The notes: generated by a model not told the origin, from the sequence alone. Numbered from the stretch's first letter, positions 1 to 10,371 are shown. The stretch: DNA of 25,580 nt from Gonium pectorale (GCA_001584585.1 LSYV01000008.1:977631-1003210), one strand, 5' to 3'. Numbers and translations: made by a program.

Positions 1-1751
1 CTGGAGCGGCTGCTGGAGGCGGCGCCGCCGCTGCGCCCGCGGCTCTTCTCCGCCGCCAGCAGCCAGCGCCTGCGCGGGCGGGCGTCTGCGCAGCTGCTGG
101 TGGCGCTGGTGGCGTACAAGACGCCGCTGCGGCGGCGCAAGGAGGGCCTCTGCAGCGCCTACCTGGCGGCGCTGGACCCAACGAGGGCGGAGGCGGCGGG
201 GGAGGAGGTGTGTGTGTGCGGGGGGGGGCGGGCGGGCCTCCAGGCTGGGGAGGGGAGCTGTTGTACGAGGCGGAGGAGTCAACTATAGGCGAAGACGGCA
301 GCTGGAGGTGGCGATGGGGCGGGGCGGGGTGTGCGGGTTTTGCTTGCATGCAAGGCCATGCGATGGCGACAGGTGCCGCTCGCCGGCGTCGCCTCCCCTC
401 GACACCACCGCTTCCCCTCCCCCCCTCTCCGACAGGTCCGCATGGCTGTGTGGACCGAGCCCGGCTCCCTCCGGATGCCCCGTCAGCCCGAGGCGCCCCT
501 CATCCTGGTGGGGCCCGGCACTGGTGAGACGTGGGGGAGAGAGGGGGAGAGGGGGCCCAAGTCGCCCGACACCGGCATCGGCAACGGGACATGGAATCTG
601 GACCCGGGATGGCATGGGCCGGGGGACATGGGCCGAGGGGGCATGGGCTGCCTTGTGTCTGTGTGTGTGGTGGGGGGGGGGCATGGGCGTCCCTCCGCCC
701 CCGGCCCCGAGGTCCCACGCCTCGCCTGTACTTCCGCAAGGCCGCGTCGTGCGGGTCCCTCCCTTGGCTTCCTACGGGAGCTGGCTGCCGCCACACGCCG
801 CGCATGCGTGTTCCCTGCACGCCACCTTGCTGGAAACCCTCGGCAGCGGCGCTTCGCGTCGCGTCGCCTGTCGCTGGATACACATCGGGAGCTCACCGCC
901 GCCGCCGCCGTGTGCTGCACGCACACACGCCCGCAGGCGTCGCGCCCTTCCGCGCGTTTCTGGAGGAACGCCAGGCGGCCCTGCTCGAGCACCAACGACA
1001 GCAACAGCAGCAGCCGCAACAACAGCAGCCAAACAGACAACAGCCAAACGGGCAGCAGGGACAGCCAGCGACGGCGCAGGATGAGGCCCAGGCCCAGGCC
1101 CAGGCCCAGGCCCAGGCCCAGGCCCAGGCCCAGGCCCAGGCCCAGGCCCAGGCCCAGGCCCAGGCCCAGGCCCAGGCCCAGGCCCAGGCCCAGGCCCAGC
1201 CAGCGCCGTCGGCGCCGCCGGCTCCGTGCACGCTGTTCTTCGGCTGCCGCAGCCGCGCAGCCGACTTCTACTTCGCCGACGAGTGGACGGCGCTGGCTGC
1301 CGCCGGAGTGCTGCATCCAACGCACGGAATCATAACCGCCTTCTCACGCGACGAGCCGCCAGTTACAGCCGCCGCCGGTGCAGCCGCCGCCGGCTCTGCC
1401 GTCGCCGCTGCCGCTGCCGCGCCGGCGTCTGCGCCGGCAAGTGATACGGACGCGGCCGCGCCACCGCCGCCAGGCGGCGCCGTCGGCGCCGCCGGCGCCG
1501 TCGTCAGCGGCGTCGGCAGGGTGTACGTGACGCAGCGCATTCGGGAGCATGGCGGCCTGCTGTGGCGGCTGCTGACCGAGGGCGGCGCGCACGTGTTTGT
1601 GTCGGGGTCGGCCAAGCGCATGCCCGCCGACGTGGCGGCCGCGTTCGCCGACGTGGCGGCGGCGCACGGCGGCCTGGACGCCGAGGCGGCGGCGGCGTTC
1701 GTGCGCAGCCTGGAGGCCAAGGGGCGCTACCGAGTGGAGGCGTGGTCGTGA
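1..1751 (+). CDS. NDOR1: NADPH-dependent diflavin oxidoreductase 1 (NDOR1/Tah18/ATR3), C-terminal half, 5' end outside window
   Basis: Exons 1-207, 436-523 and 937-1751 (stop TGA) join in frame. The enzyme passes electrons from NADPH through FAD and FMN to the Fe-S protein Dre2/anamorsin in cytosolic iron-sulfur cluster assembly; only the FAD- and NADPH-binding parts are in the window. Seen in order: RLFSAASS (FAD-binding RxYSxxS type), GLCSAYLAALDP (human NDOR1 has GLCSSWLASLDP), ILVGPGTGVAPFRAF (NADPH pyrophosphate loop, split by the second intron), FFGCRSRAADFYFADEW, a VYVTQRI segment, SGSAKRMPADV, and the terminal RYRVEAWS, whose Trp is the family's FAD-stacking residue. Two low-complexity inserts are not in the usual protein: a Gln-rich stretch with (Ala-Gln)19 before FFGCR, and an Ala/Pro-rich stretch before VYVTQRI. 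The family match is strong. The N-terminal flavodoxin domain lies to the left. Confidence 0.95.
1086..1199 (+). repeat. Perfect GCCCAG hexanucleotide repeat, 19 copies, coding
   Basis: Nineteen uninterrupted copies of GCCCAG in the last NDOR1 exon encode (Ala-Gln)19. It follows a CAG/CAA-rich Gln stretch that starts near 1000. The unit length is a multiple of three, so copy-number changes keep the frame. The complement reads as long Gly-Leu, Ala-Trp and Pro-Gly ORFs, which are artefacts. Confidence 0.97.
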
Positions 1752-2279
1752 TGTGTGGGGTAAGGGCGTCGGGGGAGTGGCGTGGCAGAGCGATGGCGGC
1801 TGGGGCTTGGGCGGGGTTGCAGATCATGGTGGAACGGCGCGGGACGGGGGGTGGGATCGTAGTGATGGGGCCGAACAGACTCCCTTGTCCTCGAGTGATT
1901 ATCGTAGACCGCGCTGTTGGCATGGCGGGTCAGGCATGGCATTGTGAACGGAGGGTGGGCGCGTGAGCCGTGGCAAGAAGCCGTTATCGGTATCGGGGTG
2001 AGTGGGTAGTTGTCCTTGCATTCGCCTGTCTCTTCGTGAGGCCACGCGATCTGTGTGCGGGGCGGTTGTGGCGGCTGACCACGGCTTACAGGCTCCAGTA
2101 TAAGGACAGGACGCGCATCTGAAATTGTACATTGACTGATGAGTGCCCTACGGTGCTGTATACACTTTATTTCGGGCAGGTGCTATGAAGGTATCGAGGG
2201 AGTTGGGTCATATCCTACTCTCAAAATGCGATTTGACTAATGGGTAGTGACGGCCGCCTGCAATGAATGCAAATGACAG

Positions 2280-2284
2280 TTACA
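2280..2284 (-). terminator. Candidate TGTAA polyadenylation signal for gene A
   Basis: TTACA on the plus strand reads TGTAA on the minus strand, the usual green-algal polyadenylation signal. It is the first one I found downstream of the gene A stop, and would give a 3' UTR of about 1.08 kb. Five bases is a weak signal without transcript data. Confidence 0.35.
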
Positions 2285-2971
2285 CACGCGCGAGTCACAC
2301 GTGATGACCCGTGGCAAAAATACCAATCAACAAACGTTCGAACACACGACTGCATGCTCCGTAATGTGGTAACAGCGAAGAAAGGCGGTACCACGGCTCG
2401 AGACACGCAAGCAAGAAACAGCGGTGGCGGCGGAGCCGCGATCCGGAAACGGAGAGCCCACACGGCGCTCACGCACAACAAAGGCCGGCAATGATCCATC
2501 GCTGTGTTCCCTCCCGTGTACCCCACCCCCCAGCCCACTCTTCCCCACCCCCTCCGGGCAATGCACATGGCGACGGTCCCCAGGAGGGGGCTCACAACCG
2601 CCACCCACCCCCAGACCCTACGCGTAACGGCGCTGCATACGACACGCACACGCAACGCGGATAGATGCAGTCCGATGCCGTATGGGTGCCGTACAGCGGC
2701 AAGCAGATGCGCATGCACTGCGTGGGTGCATCCGGAGGCGTAGTGCCCTCAGGCGGCGTGAGGACGGCCGGGCGACGCACCGTGCACGAGCAAGGACACG
2801 AGGAATGCCAACCAACACGTCAACATGCAGCCCGCCCGCCCGGCCAACTAAGTGCCTGCATCACTCCGGCAAGCAGGTAGGTATGCAAACAACGCGATGC
2901 TTTGCTTTCTGCACAATCAAAAGGAACTAAGACAGCACAAATTAAGCCGAACATACCGCGTGCACCCGGCT

Positions 2972-2976
2972 TGTAA
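2972..2976 (+). terminator. Candidate TGTAA polyadenylation signal for NDOR1
   Basis: This is the first TGTAA I found on the plus strand after the NDOR1 stop, about 1.2 kb downstream. If it is used, the NDOR1 and gene A transcripts overlap tail to tail between about 2280 and 2976. NDOR1 may instead use a non-canonical, nearer site. Confidence 0.25.
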
Positions 2977-3359
2977 ACGGACACGCATGCGGTGGACCCG
3001 GTGTGCAGTACACGCCCCGCCCGACTTTGGAACTGTGTTTTGCATGGGGCTTGGCGACCGCCTGCGCCGACCCATGGGTCGGCCACTCCCCGCGCGTGCA
3101 TGCACCCGGCTTGCAGCTTCCCTGCAGGCGGCACCTTCGTCCTCCTGCACCCCTTCATAATCTAGGAGCTGACGAACAAACCAACCAGCTGGCCCAGCCA
3201 GCACAGCACTGCGTACGAGGCTCTCTCTGCAGCCCGGCCACTGGCCCCGCCCACGGCACGATCGACGCGACGCGGCTTCCCACGCCCCCTGCAGGCGTTT
3301 GCACGCGACCCTTACCGCCGTTGGCCCGCAGGTGGGCAAAGGCGTGCCAGCCAGCCCGC

Positions 3360-6300
3360 CTAGCAGCTGCAGCTGCTCCCCAGGTACTTGTCCTTCCACA
3401 CGGCGGGGTTGGTCTGCTGCAGAGAGTAGCGGCAGCCCAGCGCGCTGCGGGACAGGCCGGGCGGGCCGGAGTCGGGGTAGGGGTGGGGGTGGGAAATACG
3501 GAACGGCGGGGGTGGGGGTCGGGGTCGGGGTCGGGATGGGGGCTGAGACGGGTTGGGCTTGGACGGGGCGGACTTGGGCGGGGCAGACTTGGGCGGGCCG
3601 GGGCGGGCCGATTGTGGTCGACCGGATTGACTCCTCCCCTCCGGCTCCGTTCGGGTTTGGCCAAGGGCCAATGGCGTCCCCTCAACGCTCATGGCACGAC
3701 CCCGACCCCGCCCACAAGCACAGAACCGTGCCCAGTAGCATTTAGGGGTCTTCCCAAGCTCTCTCGTCCGTACGTGCCTACCTTGGCACGAACCTTGGGC
3801 ATTGCTAAACGCGCCGTGTCATGGCTGCCACCCGCCCCGGGCACGCCCGCCCGGCTCGCCTGCCCCCGCTTTCGCCCCCGTCATCATACCCCAAGCCCCA
3901 ACCCAGCCCCCCGGGACTCGGGAGTCGGGACTCGGTACTCACCCCAGGCAGTTGCAGGTGGTGGAGCGCTTGTCCCACTGGTCGCAGCACAGCTGGCGGA
4001 CCCACCCGATGCACGCTTGCGTAGTGCCCGAGGGCGGCCTGACGGAAGGGGCAGCGTGAGAGGGGGGGAGGGAGGGGGGAGGCGGAGAAGGGGTCACACA
4101 GGACGGCAACGTCGTACCCGACAGGCAGGGCCCATCATCAGTGTTAGCTGGGAAATGCGCAGTGCGGCTGCGAGGTTTTCCCGTGTGGTCTGTACGGTAC
4201 AGCGCGAGAGCGTGCCTAGCTACTAGGCACCGACTCGCCTATCTACAGCCGCGCGCCTTGATAAACAGCGAGCTGGGACAAGCCCGCAGGACGGTACGGC
4301 ACGGTTCTCGGGTGTACGGCGCCTACGGCGCCTACTCCCGGGTGTACGGCGGCTGTACTGCGGACGCCCCGCAACACGAGGATCCGACCGTCCTTGCGTG
4401 ATTGCTGCTTGGGATTCGGGTGCGAGAGGTGGGCCCCCCTGCCGGCCGGCTCCGAGCCCCACCCCCCACGCCCCGGCGGCGCCCCACCAGCTGGTCCGCC
4501 CTCACCTGCCGCCACCGGGCGTACCGCGAGCCGGCGTTGAGGAAATGCCGGCGATGCCGCCGGTCCCGGGGGTGGGGGTGGCGCCGGTTGCGGTCCCGGT
4601 TGCGTTGGGGGCCGTGGTCACGGTGGGCGTCGCGGGGCCCGGCGTGGGGCCCGGCGTAGGGGCGGGCGTAGGGGCGGGCGTAGGGGCGGGAGTTGGCGCG
4701 GGAGTTGGCGCGGGCGTAGGGGCGGGAGTTGGCGCGGGAGTTGGCGCGGGCGTAGGGGCGGGAGTTGGCGCGGGCGTGGGCGCGGGGCCGCCCGGCGACG
4801 TGGGGCAGCCGCAGGGCCCCGCGACGGCGGCCAGCGCCTGGGCGAAGGCGTTGGCGGTCGCGTTGGCGACAGCCGTGGCGACGGCCTGGCTGCTGGCGGA
4901 GGCGGTGCCGCCTGCGTGGGAGGGCGGGGCAAGGCAAGGAGGGGAGTGTTGTGCGTCCTCAGGGTGGGGGCTGACGTGACAGGAGTAGGCACCCGGTCCG
5001 CCGGCCCGCCGCGCGGGAATGCCGGCAACTGTAGCTTGCGGGAAAGTGCAGCAAAGGGCGGGAACGTGCGGGAAAGGGTGGGAAAGGGCGGGAACGTGCG
5101 GCGAGAAAGTACGGGAAAGTGCGGGGAACACGTGTGCGGTTGCACGATGCGGACGACTGCCACTCGAGGACTGCCGCCTGCCTCAGCTCAGCTGCGGGAG
5201 TGTCGTACGAGAAAGCTGCACGGCACCTTGCGCCGACAGGGAGGGGACACAGGCATGGCCGGCGGGAGCCGGCGGGCTTTCCGCACACCGTGCGGAAAGC
5301 CCGTTCCCGCTGCGTGGCTCTCGTAGGCAAACACGCCGTATGTATCGTCTTTACGAGGCAGTGCCGTCTCGGCATCACAGGCTATATCTCCCGGTATGAG
5401 GGTTGCAGATAGTGACTAACATGATACCCCTCATGTACGGAGCGGCCCTGTACGGACGCAACGCCGTACGCAAAACGCACCGGTCGAGCAGGCGTTGGCT
5501 GAGGCGGTGGCGGTGGCGGTGGCGATGCTCTCCTGCAGCGCCTCGGCGCGGGCCGCCGCCACCGCCTGCGCGCAGTTGCTGCTGGCGGCGGCGAAGGCGT
5601 CGGCCACGGCGCGGGCAACGGCGGTGGCGGTGGCGGTCGCGGCCGCGGCGGCATTGGCGCAGCCGCTGCCGCTGCCTGTAGGCCAGACACGAGTGGGAAA
5701 GGGCAGGGGCGGCGCCGTCGGGGTGCGTACGGCAGCAAGCCGGGCGGGCACGATTCAACAGACCATTTACGCGCAGTACGTATGTACGGCACGAGAGCAC
5801 GGGGTGCATGGCCCATACGGTATGGCAGCAAGCCGGGCGGGCGGGTCTCATGGCAATGGGAAAGTAAAGACACGATTCCGCAGACCATTTACGCGCATTA
5901 TGTATGTACGGCACGGGAGTACGGATGTGCGGATGCTCTGTAGCAGTTCGTGCTGAGGTACCGAGCGAGGTCGCCGTACTTCGTAATGGCTGGAACGCAG
6001 CAGCCCCACACTCGGGCGCACGGTCGATCACGCATCAGCAGCGGCACTGCGACTGGCATACCTGAACAGGCACCTTCCCGTACGTGTACGGCGGCAGTAC
6101 GACTGTACAGCACTCACCCTGTACGGTGACGGTCGCCGCGGCGCTCGCGAAGGCGCGGGCGGTGGCGGTGGCGACGGCGCTCGCGAGCGACTGCGCGGCG
6201 GCTGAGGCGCTGCCGCCGCCGCACACCTGCGCCACGGCCGCCGACACGGCGGCGGCGGAGGCGTTGGCGGCCTCCGACAGCGCGGCACTGCTGGAGCGGG

Positions 6301-8659
6301 ACACGGCCGTGACGCTGCCTGGGGCGTGGCGTGGCGGGGGGGGGAGGGCGCGCGTCAGCGGTGCCGGTGAAAGGGCGGGGTCGGGGATGAATGAGGGGAG
6401 TCGGTTGGGGCGAGACCGAGGGCAGTCAGTCGGGGCCGCTTGGAGTCAGGGGTAGACGGGGCTACCGTGGCGGAGTGGATGGGCAACGGCCGGAGTGGGG
6501 TCGAGGGCGTGTCAGGGGTGAGAGCTGCAACAGATCCCCCACGCAAGTGAGGTGCGAAGCGAGGCTGACCGGAGGGGGCACTGCGCGCAGTACGACGTAA
6601 AAATCGTACGACCGGTTCGTGCGACCACTTTAGTGCGTGTACTGTATTGTGCCGGTGGGCCTCTAAGCCACGCTGTTGCGATGGCCCGCCCCAAGGCGCA
6701 GGTGCTCCGTGAACTCCCTCCCGAACGGCGAGGTTGCGCCCGAAGGCGCCACACACGATAGCAGGTTACACAGGTTACACAGGTTACACGTCCGTCAAAG
6801 CCGGGGGGGCCATGGACGAAATGCGAATATTGGGGTGGGGAGCGATAGCACTCTTAGCACGCGTGCGACGCCCCACCCCAGACCCCACACGCCAACCGAG
6901 TCGACTTGCCTCCGAAGGAGTTGGCGACCGAGTTGGCGATGGTGCTGGTGTCCCCGCGCGAGGCGGCATCAGCCAGGGCGGCGGTGTTGGCGGTCGAGGC
7001 GGCGGCCGGGGCGGCGGTTGGCGCCGCCGTGCCCTGCGCGAATGCGTGGCGTGCGGCACGGGGTGCGTAACACCGCCGCAGCACACCACAGCACACCACA
7101 GCACACCACAGCACACCACAGCAGACCGCACCGTCGCACGCGCGCGCGCATGCCTGACAGCAGCAAGAGCAGCAACGCATGCTCAGGTGCGAATATCTAT
7201 CGCTGCAGGTGCTGGCCTTCGCGGCGTACGACATGTACGGCACCAGTCGGTCTCAGCGCGCCGCGCTGTTGTGTGATGTGGCAGCAGGGCGCCAAAGGCC
7301 AAAAGTGCTGCGGGGGCTGTGGGTGGCGCTGCTGACGTTCGTTCGTTCGTGCGGCCCAATGTACGGCCCAGTGTACGGCACGTAGGCGGCGCGCAGATAT
7401 AACAGCTGAGCGTGCGCATTTGCTTTGCCACGACCGTCGCAACACCACCGCGCCACTCACCCCCGAAGGCGCAGCGGTGGGCGCGGCGGTGGGCGAGCCG
7501 GCGCCCGAGGTTGCGGTCGCCAGGGCCTGGGGCAGGGGGCGCGGGGCGCGGGGTGCGGGGTGCGGGGGGGGGGGCGGAGGCGTGTGGCATACGGCGCATC
7601 GGTGCATAGGCGCACGTGGGTGTTTCGCTGACCCGGGAGCAACAAGGTGACAACAAGGCCACGCAGGGGGGCACGCCGCGAGTCCGACTCCACACGCCGT
7701 ATGTCAAAACACGCATCGCACCGCACCGCGCCACCGCACCGCCACCGCACCGCGCCGCCCCTCACCTGAGCGACGGCGGTCGCGTTGGCTCCCTCCTGAG
7801 TCACCGCCTGCGCCACCGCCTGCGCCACCGCCTGCGTGTTGCCGGTGGCTGCGGCTGCCGCCAGCGCAGCCGCCAGCGCGTTGGTGTTGCCCTGCGGCAC
7901 CCAGCATCAAGATCGCGATCAGGGGGCGAGCGACGGCGATCACCAGGCGCGGGTGCGAGGGAGAGATCGGCCAGGTGGCACGTGTCAACATGTTGCGTAG
8001 GTCGCAGGTCGGCAGGAGAGCCGAGCTAGTGGCGAAAAGTTGAGATACCGAGCGCTTTACTACTAGTGCAAGGGCTCGCGTTTCCTGGGCGCGAAAGTGC
8101 GTGCGGAACGTGGAAGAAGCACCGCCCTCTCTTAGAGGCGGGAGGCTAGAGGCGGTCCAATGGACGCGGACTAGCGGGCAGGTGCTGTCAGGATAAGAGC
8201 GGAAACGGCGCCACACCGCAGGTGGACCCACCGAAGCGGCCGCCTGGGCAATGGCCTGCGCCGCAGCGCTGGTGTTGCCCTCGGACACGGCTGAGGCGAT
8301 GGCCTGCGCGATTGCGGACGCCGAGGAGGCGCCCCCTTCCGTCGCCTGCTTCAGTCGGCGCGAGGTGAACGCGGCTCCTGCGGGGAGGGAGGGACAGCGA
8401 CGGGTCGCGCGATCAGAGATCAGAACAGAACCACCAACAGGATGAACGTTATGGCATGCAGGCTCAACTAGGCGTCGCCAAAGCGGGGCTGCGAAGCCGC
8501 CCGGAGGCCGCCGGGTGGGAAGCTTCCGAGAGCTCGCGCTGGCGATCTGGCCGACCCCGACACCGCCCTGACTGCCGCGAGCGCACCTTGGCCGCGAGTG
8601 GCAGCCGCCATTGTGATCATGATCGCCAGCAACGCGGCGCCGAGGCACGAGCGCGCCAT
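3360..8659 (-). CDS. Gene A: secreted alanine-rich, silk-like protein with cysteine-rich C-terminus (505 aa, ten exons)
   Basis: Not a family I recognise. Exons, transcription order: 8659-8587, 8377-8232, 7891-7766, 7526-7461, 7033-6910, 6318-6118, 5675-5481, 4911-4506, 4038-3943, 3444-3360. They total 1518 nt, an open frame ending in TAG. Residues 1-24 are a signal peptide ([20 protein letters not shown]); an in-frame ATG nine codons upstream (8686) is possible but makes a poorer one. Residues 25-137 are Ala/Gln-rich with GNT-led repeats of about 16 residues. Residues 138-343 are Ala/Ser/Thr/Val-rich with a few Cys (QVCGGG, GCAN, NCAQ). GPCGCP (344-346) precedes a PAPT linker. The tail (446-505) has eight Cys: ACIG, LCCDQWD, TCNCLG, GCRY, SCSC. 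The fifth intron has a GC donor. Introns match gene B in phase. Inferred extracellular, perhaps wall or matrix; function unknown. Confidence 0.85.
3460..3615 (+). repeat. G-rich simple repeats (GGGGTC- and TTGGGCGGG-like) in the last intron of gene A
   Basis: This stretch holds runs of GGGGTCGGGGTC type followed by degenerate copies of ggcggacttgggcgggg. They make long spurious ORFs on both strands. No coding signal is seen. Confidence 0.7.
4638..4795 (-). repeat. Coding PAPT (Pro-Ala-Pro-Thr) repeat in gene A exon 8
   Basis: A 12-bp-type repeat encodes about a dozen PAPT units, ending in PGPTPGP. It sits just after GPCGCP and is likely a stiff linker between the Ala-rich body and the Cys-rich tail, possibly O-glycosylated. 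Gene B has a Pro/Ala-rich but non-repetitive stretch at the same place. Confidence 0.85.
5273..5303. repeat. Perfect inverted repeat, 14-bp arms, 3-nt loop
   Basis: CGGGCTTTCCGCAC pairs perfectly with GTGCGGAAAGCCCG (5290-5303) around the loop ACC. It lies in the intron between gene A exons 7 and 8 and would form a very stable hairpin on either strand. Confidence 0.85.
5731..5924. repeat. Duplicated block, two diverged copies, in gene A intron 6
   Basis: 5731-5804 and 5824-5924 share GGCAGCAAGCCGGGCGGGC, CACGATTC, CAGACCATTTACGCGCA and TGTATGTACGGCACG-like segments in the same order. The second copy has an insertion. It looks like a local tandem duplication and carries no coding sequence. 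Confidence 0.75.
6764..6790 (+). repeat. AGGTTACAC 9-bp tandem repeat, three copies
   Basis: Three adjacent copies of the nonamer lie in gene A intron 5. It is a simple minisatellite. Confidence 0.8.
7077..7123 (+). repeat. CACACCACAG 10-bp tandem repeat in gene A intron 4
   Basis: About four copies of a decamer lie just upstream (on the minus strand) of the exon 5 acceptor. They are noncoding. Confidence 0.8.
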
Positions 8660-8745
8660 CGCAGCTCCTTTCAGCGAGCAATGCACGAGAGTATGCGCAA
8701 CGAGGCTATGCAGCGATGCTAGACAATAACTATGCGCACGTACAG

Positions 8746-8751
8746 TTATAA
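8746..8751 (-). promoter_or_regulatory. Candidate TATA-like element (TTATAA) of gene A
   Basis: TTATAA lies about 90 nt upstream of the proposed gene A start, in the only AT-rich patch close to it. It would leave a short 5' UTR. Position and composition fit, but there is no transcript start evidence. Confidence 0.35.
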
Positions 8752-8967
8752 GTGCAGTCGCCAGCGCGAGCCGTAGACCGTGCGGGACGGTCTTTGATTT
8801 GCCGGGCCACTGCGCGGCCGGCTGTGATTACGTAAGCATGGCGGCAAAATTGAGTCGACCCCTATATAATTGTATTGATCGGATTGTACATGCGGGATGC
8901 CCCGATGGGCTCCCCTGCTGCCCTGCCCACGCGTCACCAGGTGCGCGGAACGAAGCCGCGCCCGATG

Positions 8968-8980
8968 TGACCCACGGGTC
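8968..8980. promoter_or_regulatory. 13-mer TGACCCACGGGTC upstream of gene A, shared with gene B
   Basis: This near-palindrome lies 309 bp upstream of the gene A ATG. The identical 13-mer lies 240 bp upstream of the gene B ATG (15637-15649), although the upstream regions otherwise look unrelated. It is a candidate shared regulatory site. A 12-base core also occurs in gene B exon 8, on the other strand, so chance is not excluded. Confidence 0.35.
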
Positions 8981-10344
8981 GTTCCGATCGAAGCCGACAC
9001 GCAGCCGCGGCCAGAGAATCCTCCGTTAGTTGGCTCCATGTCGCGAGCAGGGAGACGCCGAGGGGAGATGCGCACACTGGATTTCTCGCTGCAAGTGGGT
9101 ATTTGCGACCGACCAAGGCCCCTTGGGCACACAGCCGGTTGCGCCGAGACACGCTGAAACTGTGGCGGGAGGGACGCTACGTCCCTTCACCCGCCATGCC
9201 CTTGTGGCCGCCCACACTACTAGAAACGTCGCGCCTTCGGGTGTGTGTGACCGTATAGAGGTGAGCTCCATCTTTCTCTGAGACTTCCTTTTTTTGGCAG
9301 CAGATTGTATCTGCGGCCATGCATCGACCCTCCCAGCGACGCATACATGGCCGTGTTGGTCTGCCTGGGCATACGGTATGCATTGGGGCATCTGCTGCAT
9401 GTGTTTGCCGTCGCATCTTCCGGAGACCTCCTACAACCTCCAGGGAAAGGCAGGCTTTGCGCACCTCAGCAAGCATGGTGCACACGTGCGCACACCGTCC
9501 GTCCGCACGCGGGCAGGGCTGCCGTGGTGCGCTGTAGTTAGGGCAGGGATTCGGTGGTGCTGATCACGGGAGGGCTGCATGTCCCTCCCGTTGTCTGCGC
9601 CCTTTCTCGCCTCTCTGCCTGTAATCTTTCCACAGAAAAAAGGGGGAGAACTCGTCCAGCAAAAATAGTGGGGCCTTCCCAGGATCCTCATTCCCTGCGC
9701 ATCCCCAAAGCAATGCTCCCAAGCAACCGCACACAGCATCCCCGCACCTCCACGCCGCAGTTATGTGAAGACATGTTTGATTGCTCAATGATCGCACACG
9801 CAACAGCGAACAACTCGTATGGCGTACTGTACCCCGGGGGGGCCTTGCTCAACGCAACTTCGCCCCCGTCGCCCCAACCAGAAATACTTCAACACGTGGA
9901 CAAACCGACTGCGGTGCCCCGACCCGGCTATACCTACACCTGGACAGACCGGCACACGTGGCTGAGCGCCCTGCATGCGTCCCCAAACCCTATCGCGCGT
10001 GCACGTTCGTTCGTTCAGCTCTTTGTGACTCGACCCGACAACGATCTGCGAGATGGCTGTACGTTGACGACGCTGTACAGCACATAGAGCACCTCCCTGG
10101 CGGTGGCCACGGCGCACAAACGGCGTGGTACGACGTGGTACGTACGGCATGTATCAAACCGAACGTAGCAATACGCCATGCGGTGACATGGCGAGAAGCG
10201 CTCCACGACTAACGTCACGTGCGTGTTGACGTCACGAGCTAGGTGTTGCAGCTGCACCGGGTGCCAAAGTACTTGTCCTGCCACACCGGCGGGCTCTCCT
10301 GCACCAGCGAAAAAGCGGCAGCCCAGCAGACCCCTGCGAGCGAT

Positions 10345-10371
10345 GCGGGGCGGGGCGGGGCGGGGCGGGGG
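10345..10371 (+). repeat. GGGGC simple repeat in the last intron of gene B
   Basis: A short run of (GGGGC)n lies next to the exon 10 acceptor of gene B (minus strand). It is noncoding and could form a G-quadruplex. Confidence 0.6.

Larger units (their letters stand above)
1752..3359. other. Intergenic / convergent 3' UTR region
   Basis: No coding exon is recognisable between the NDOR1 stop and the stop of gene A on the other strand. The longest ORF (2221-2718, minus) has no family motif and no splice partners. The stretch probably holds the two 3' UTRs, because candidate polyadenylation signals for both genes lie within it. Confidence 0.6.
8660..10238. other. Intergenic region between tandem genes A and B
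   Basis: I found no recognisable coding exon on either strand. It should contain the gene A promoter near its left end and the gene B 3' UTR at its right end. I found no minus-strand TGTAA signal for gene B here. TATATAA at 8863-8869 faces plus, but no convincing ORF follows it. Confidence 0.6.

Noticed and set aside
483..1325. Minus-strand ORFs with long Gly-Leu, Ala-Trp or Pro-Gly runs
   Set aside because: They are complement readings of the GCCCAG repeat in NDOR1.
2221..2718. 165-codon minus-strand ORF after gene A
   Set aside because: There is no recognisable domain or splice partner, and it falls in the likely gene A 3' UTR.
3003..4226. 407-codon plus-strand ORF
   Set aside because: It lies over gene A introns and the last exons on the other strand. 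It is Pro/Arg/Gly-rich from GC-rich simple repeats and has no motif. Gene A splicing and paralogy explain the coding signal.
8863..8869. TATATAA between genes A and B as promoter of a plus-strand gene
   Set aside because: The ORFs that follow are short and motif-free, and no splice-compatible exons were found.
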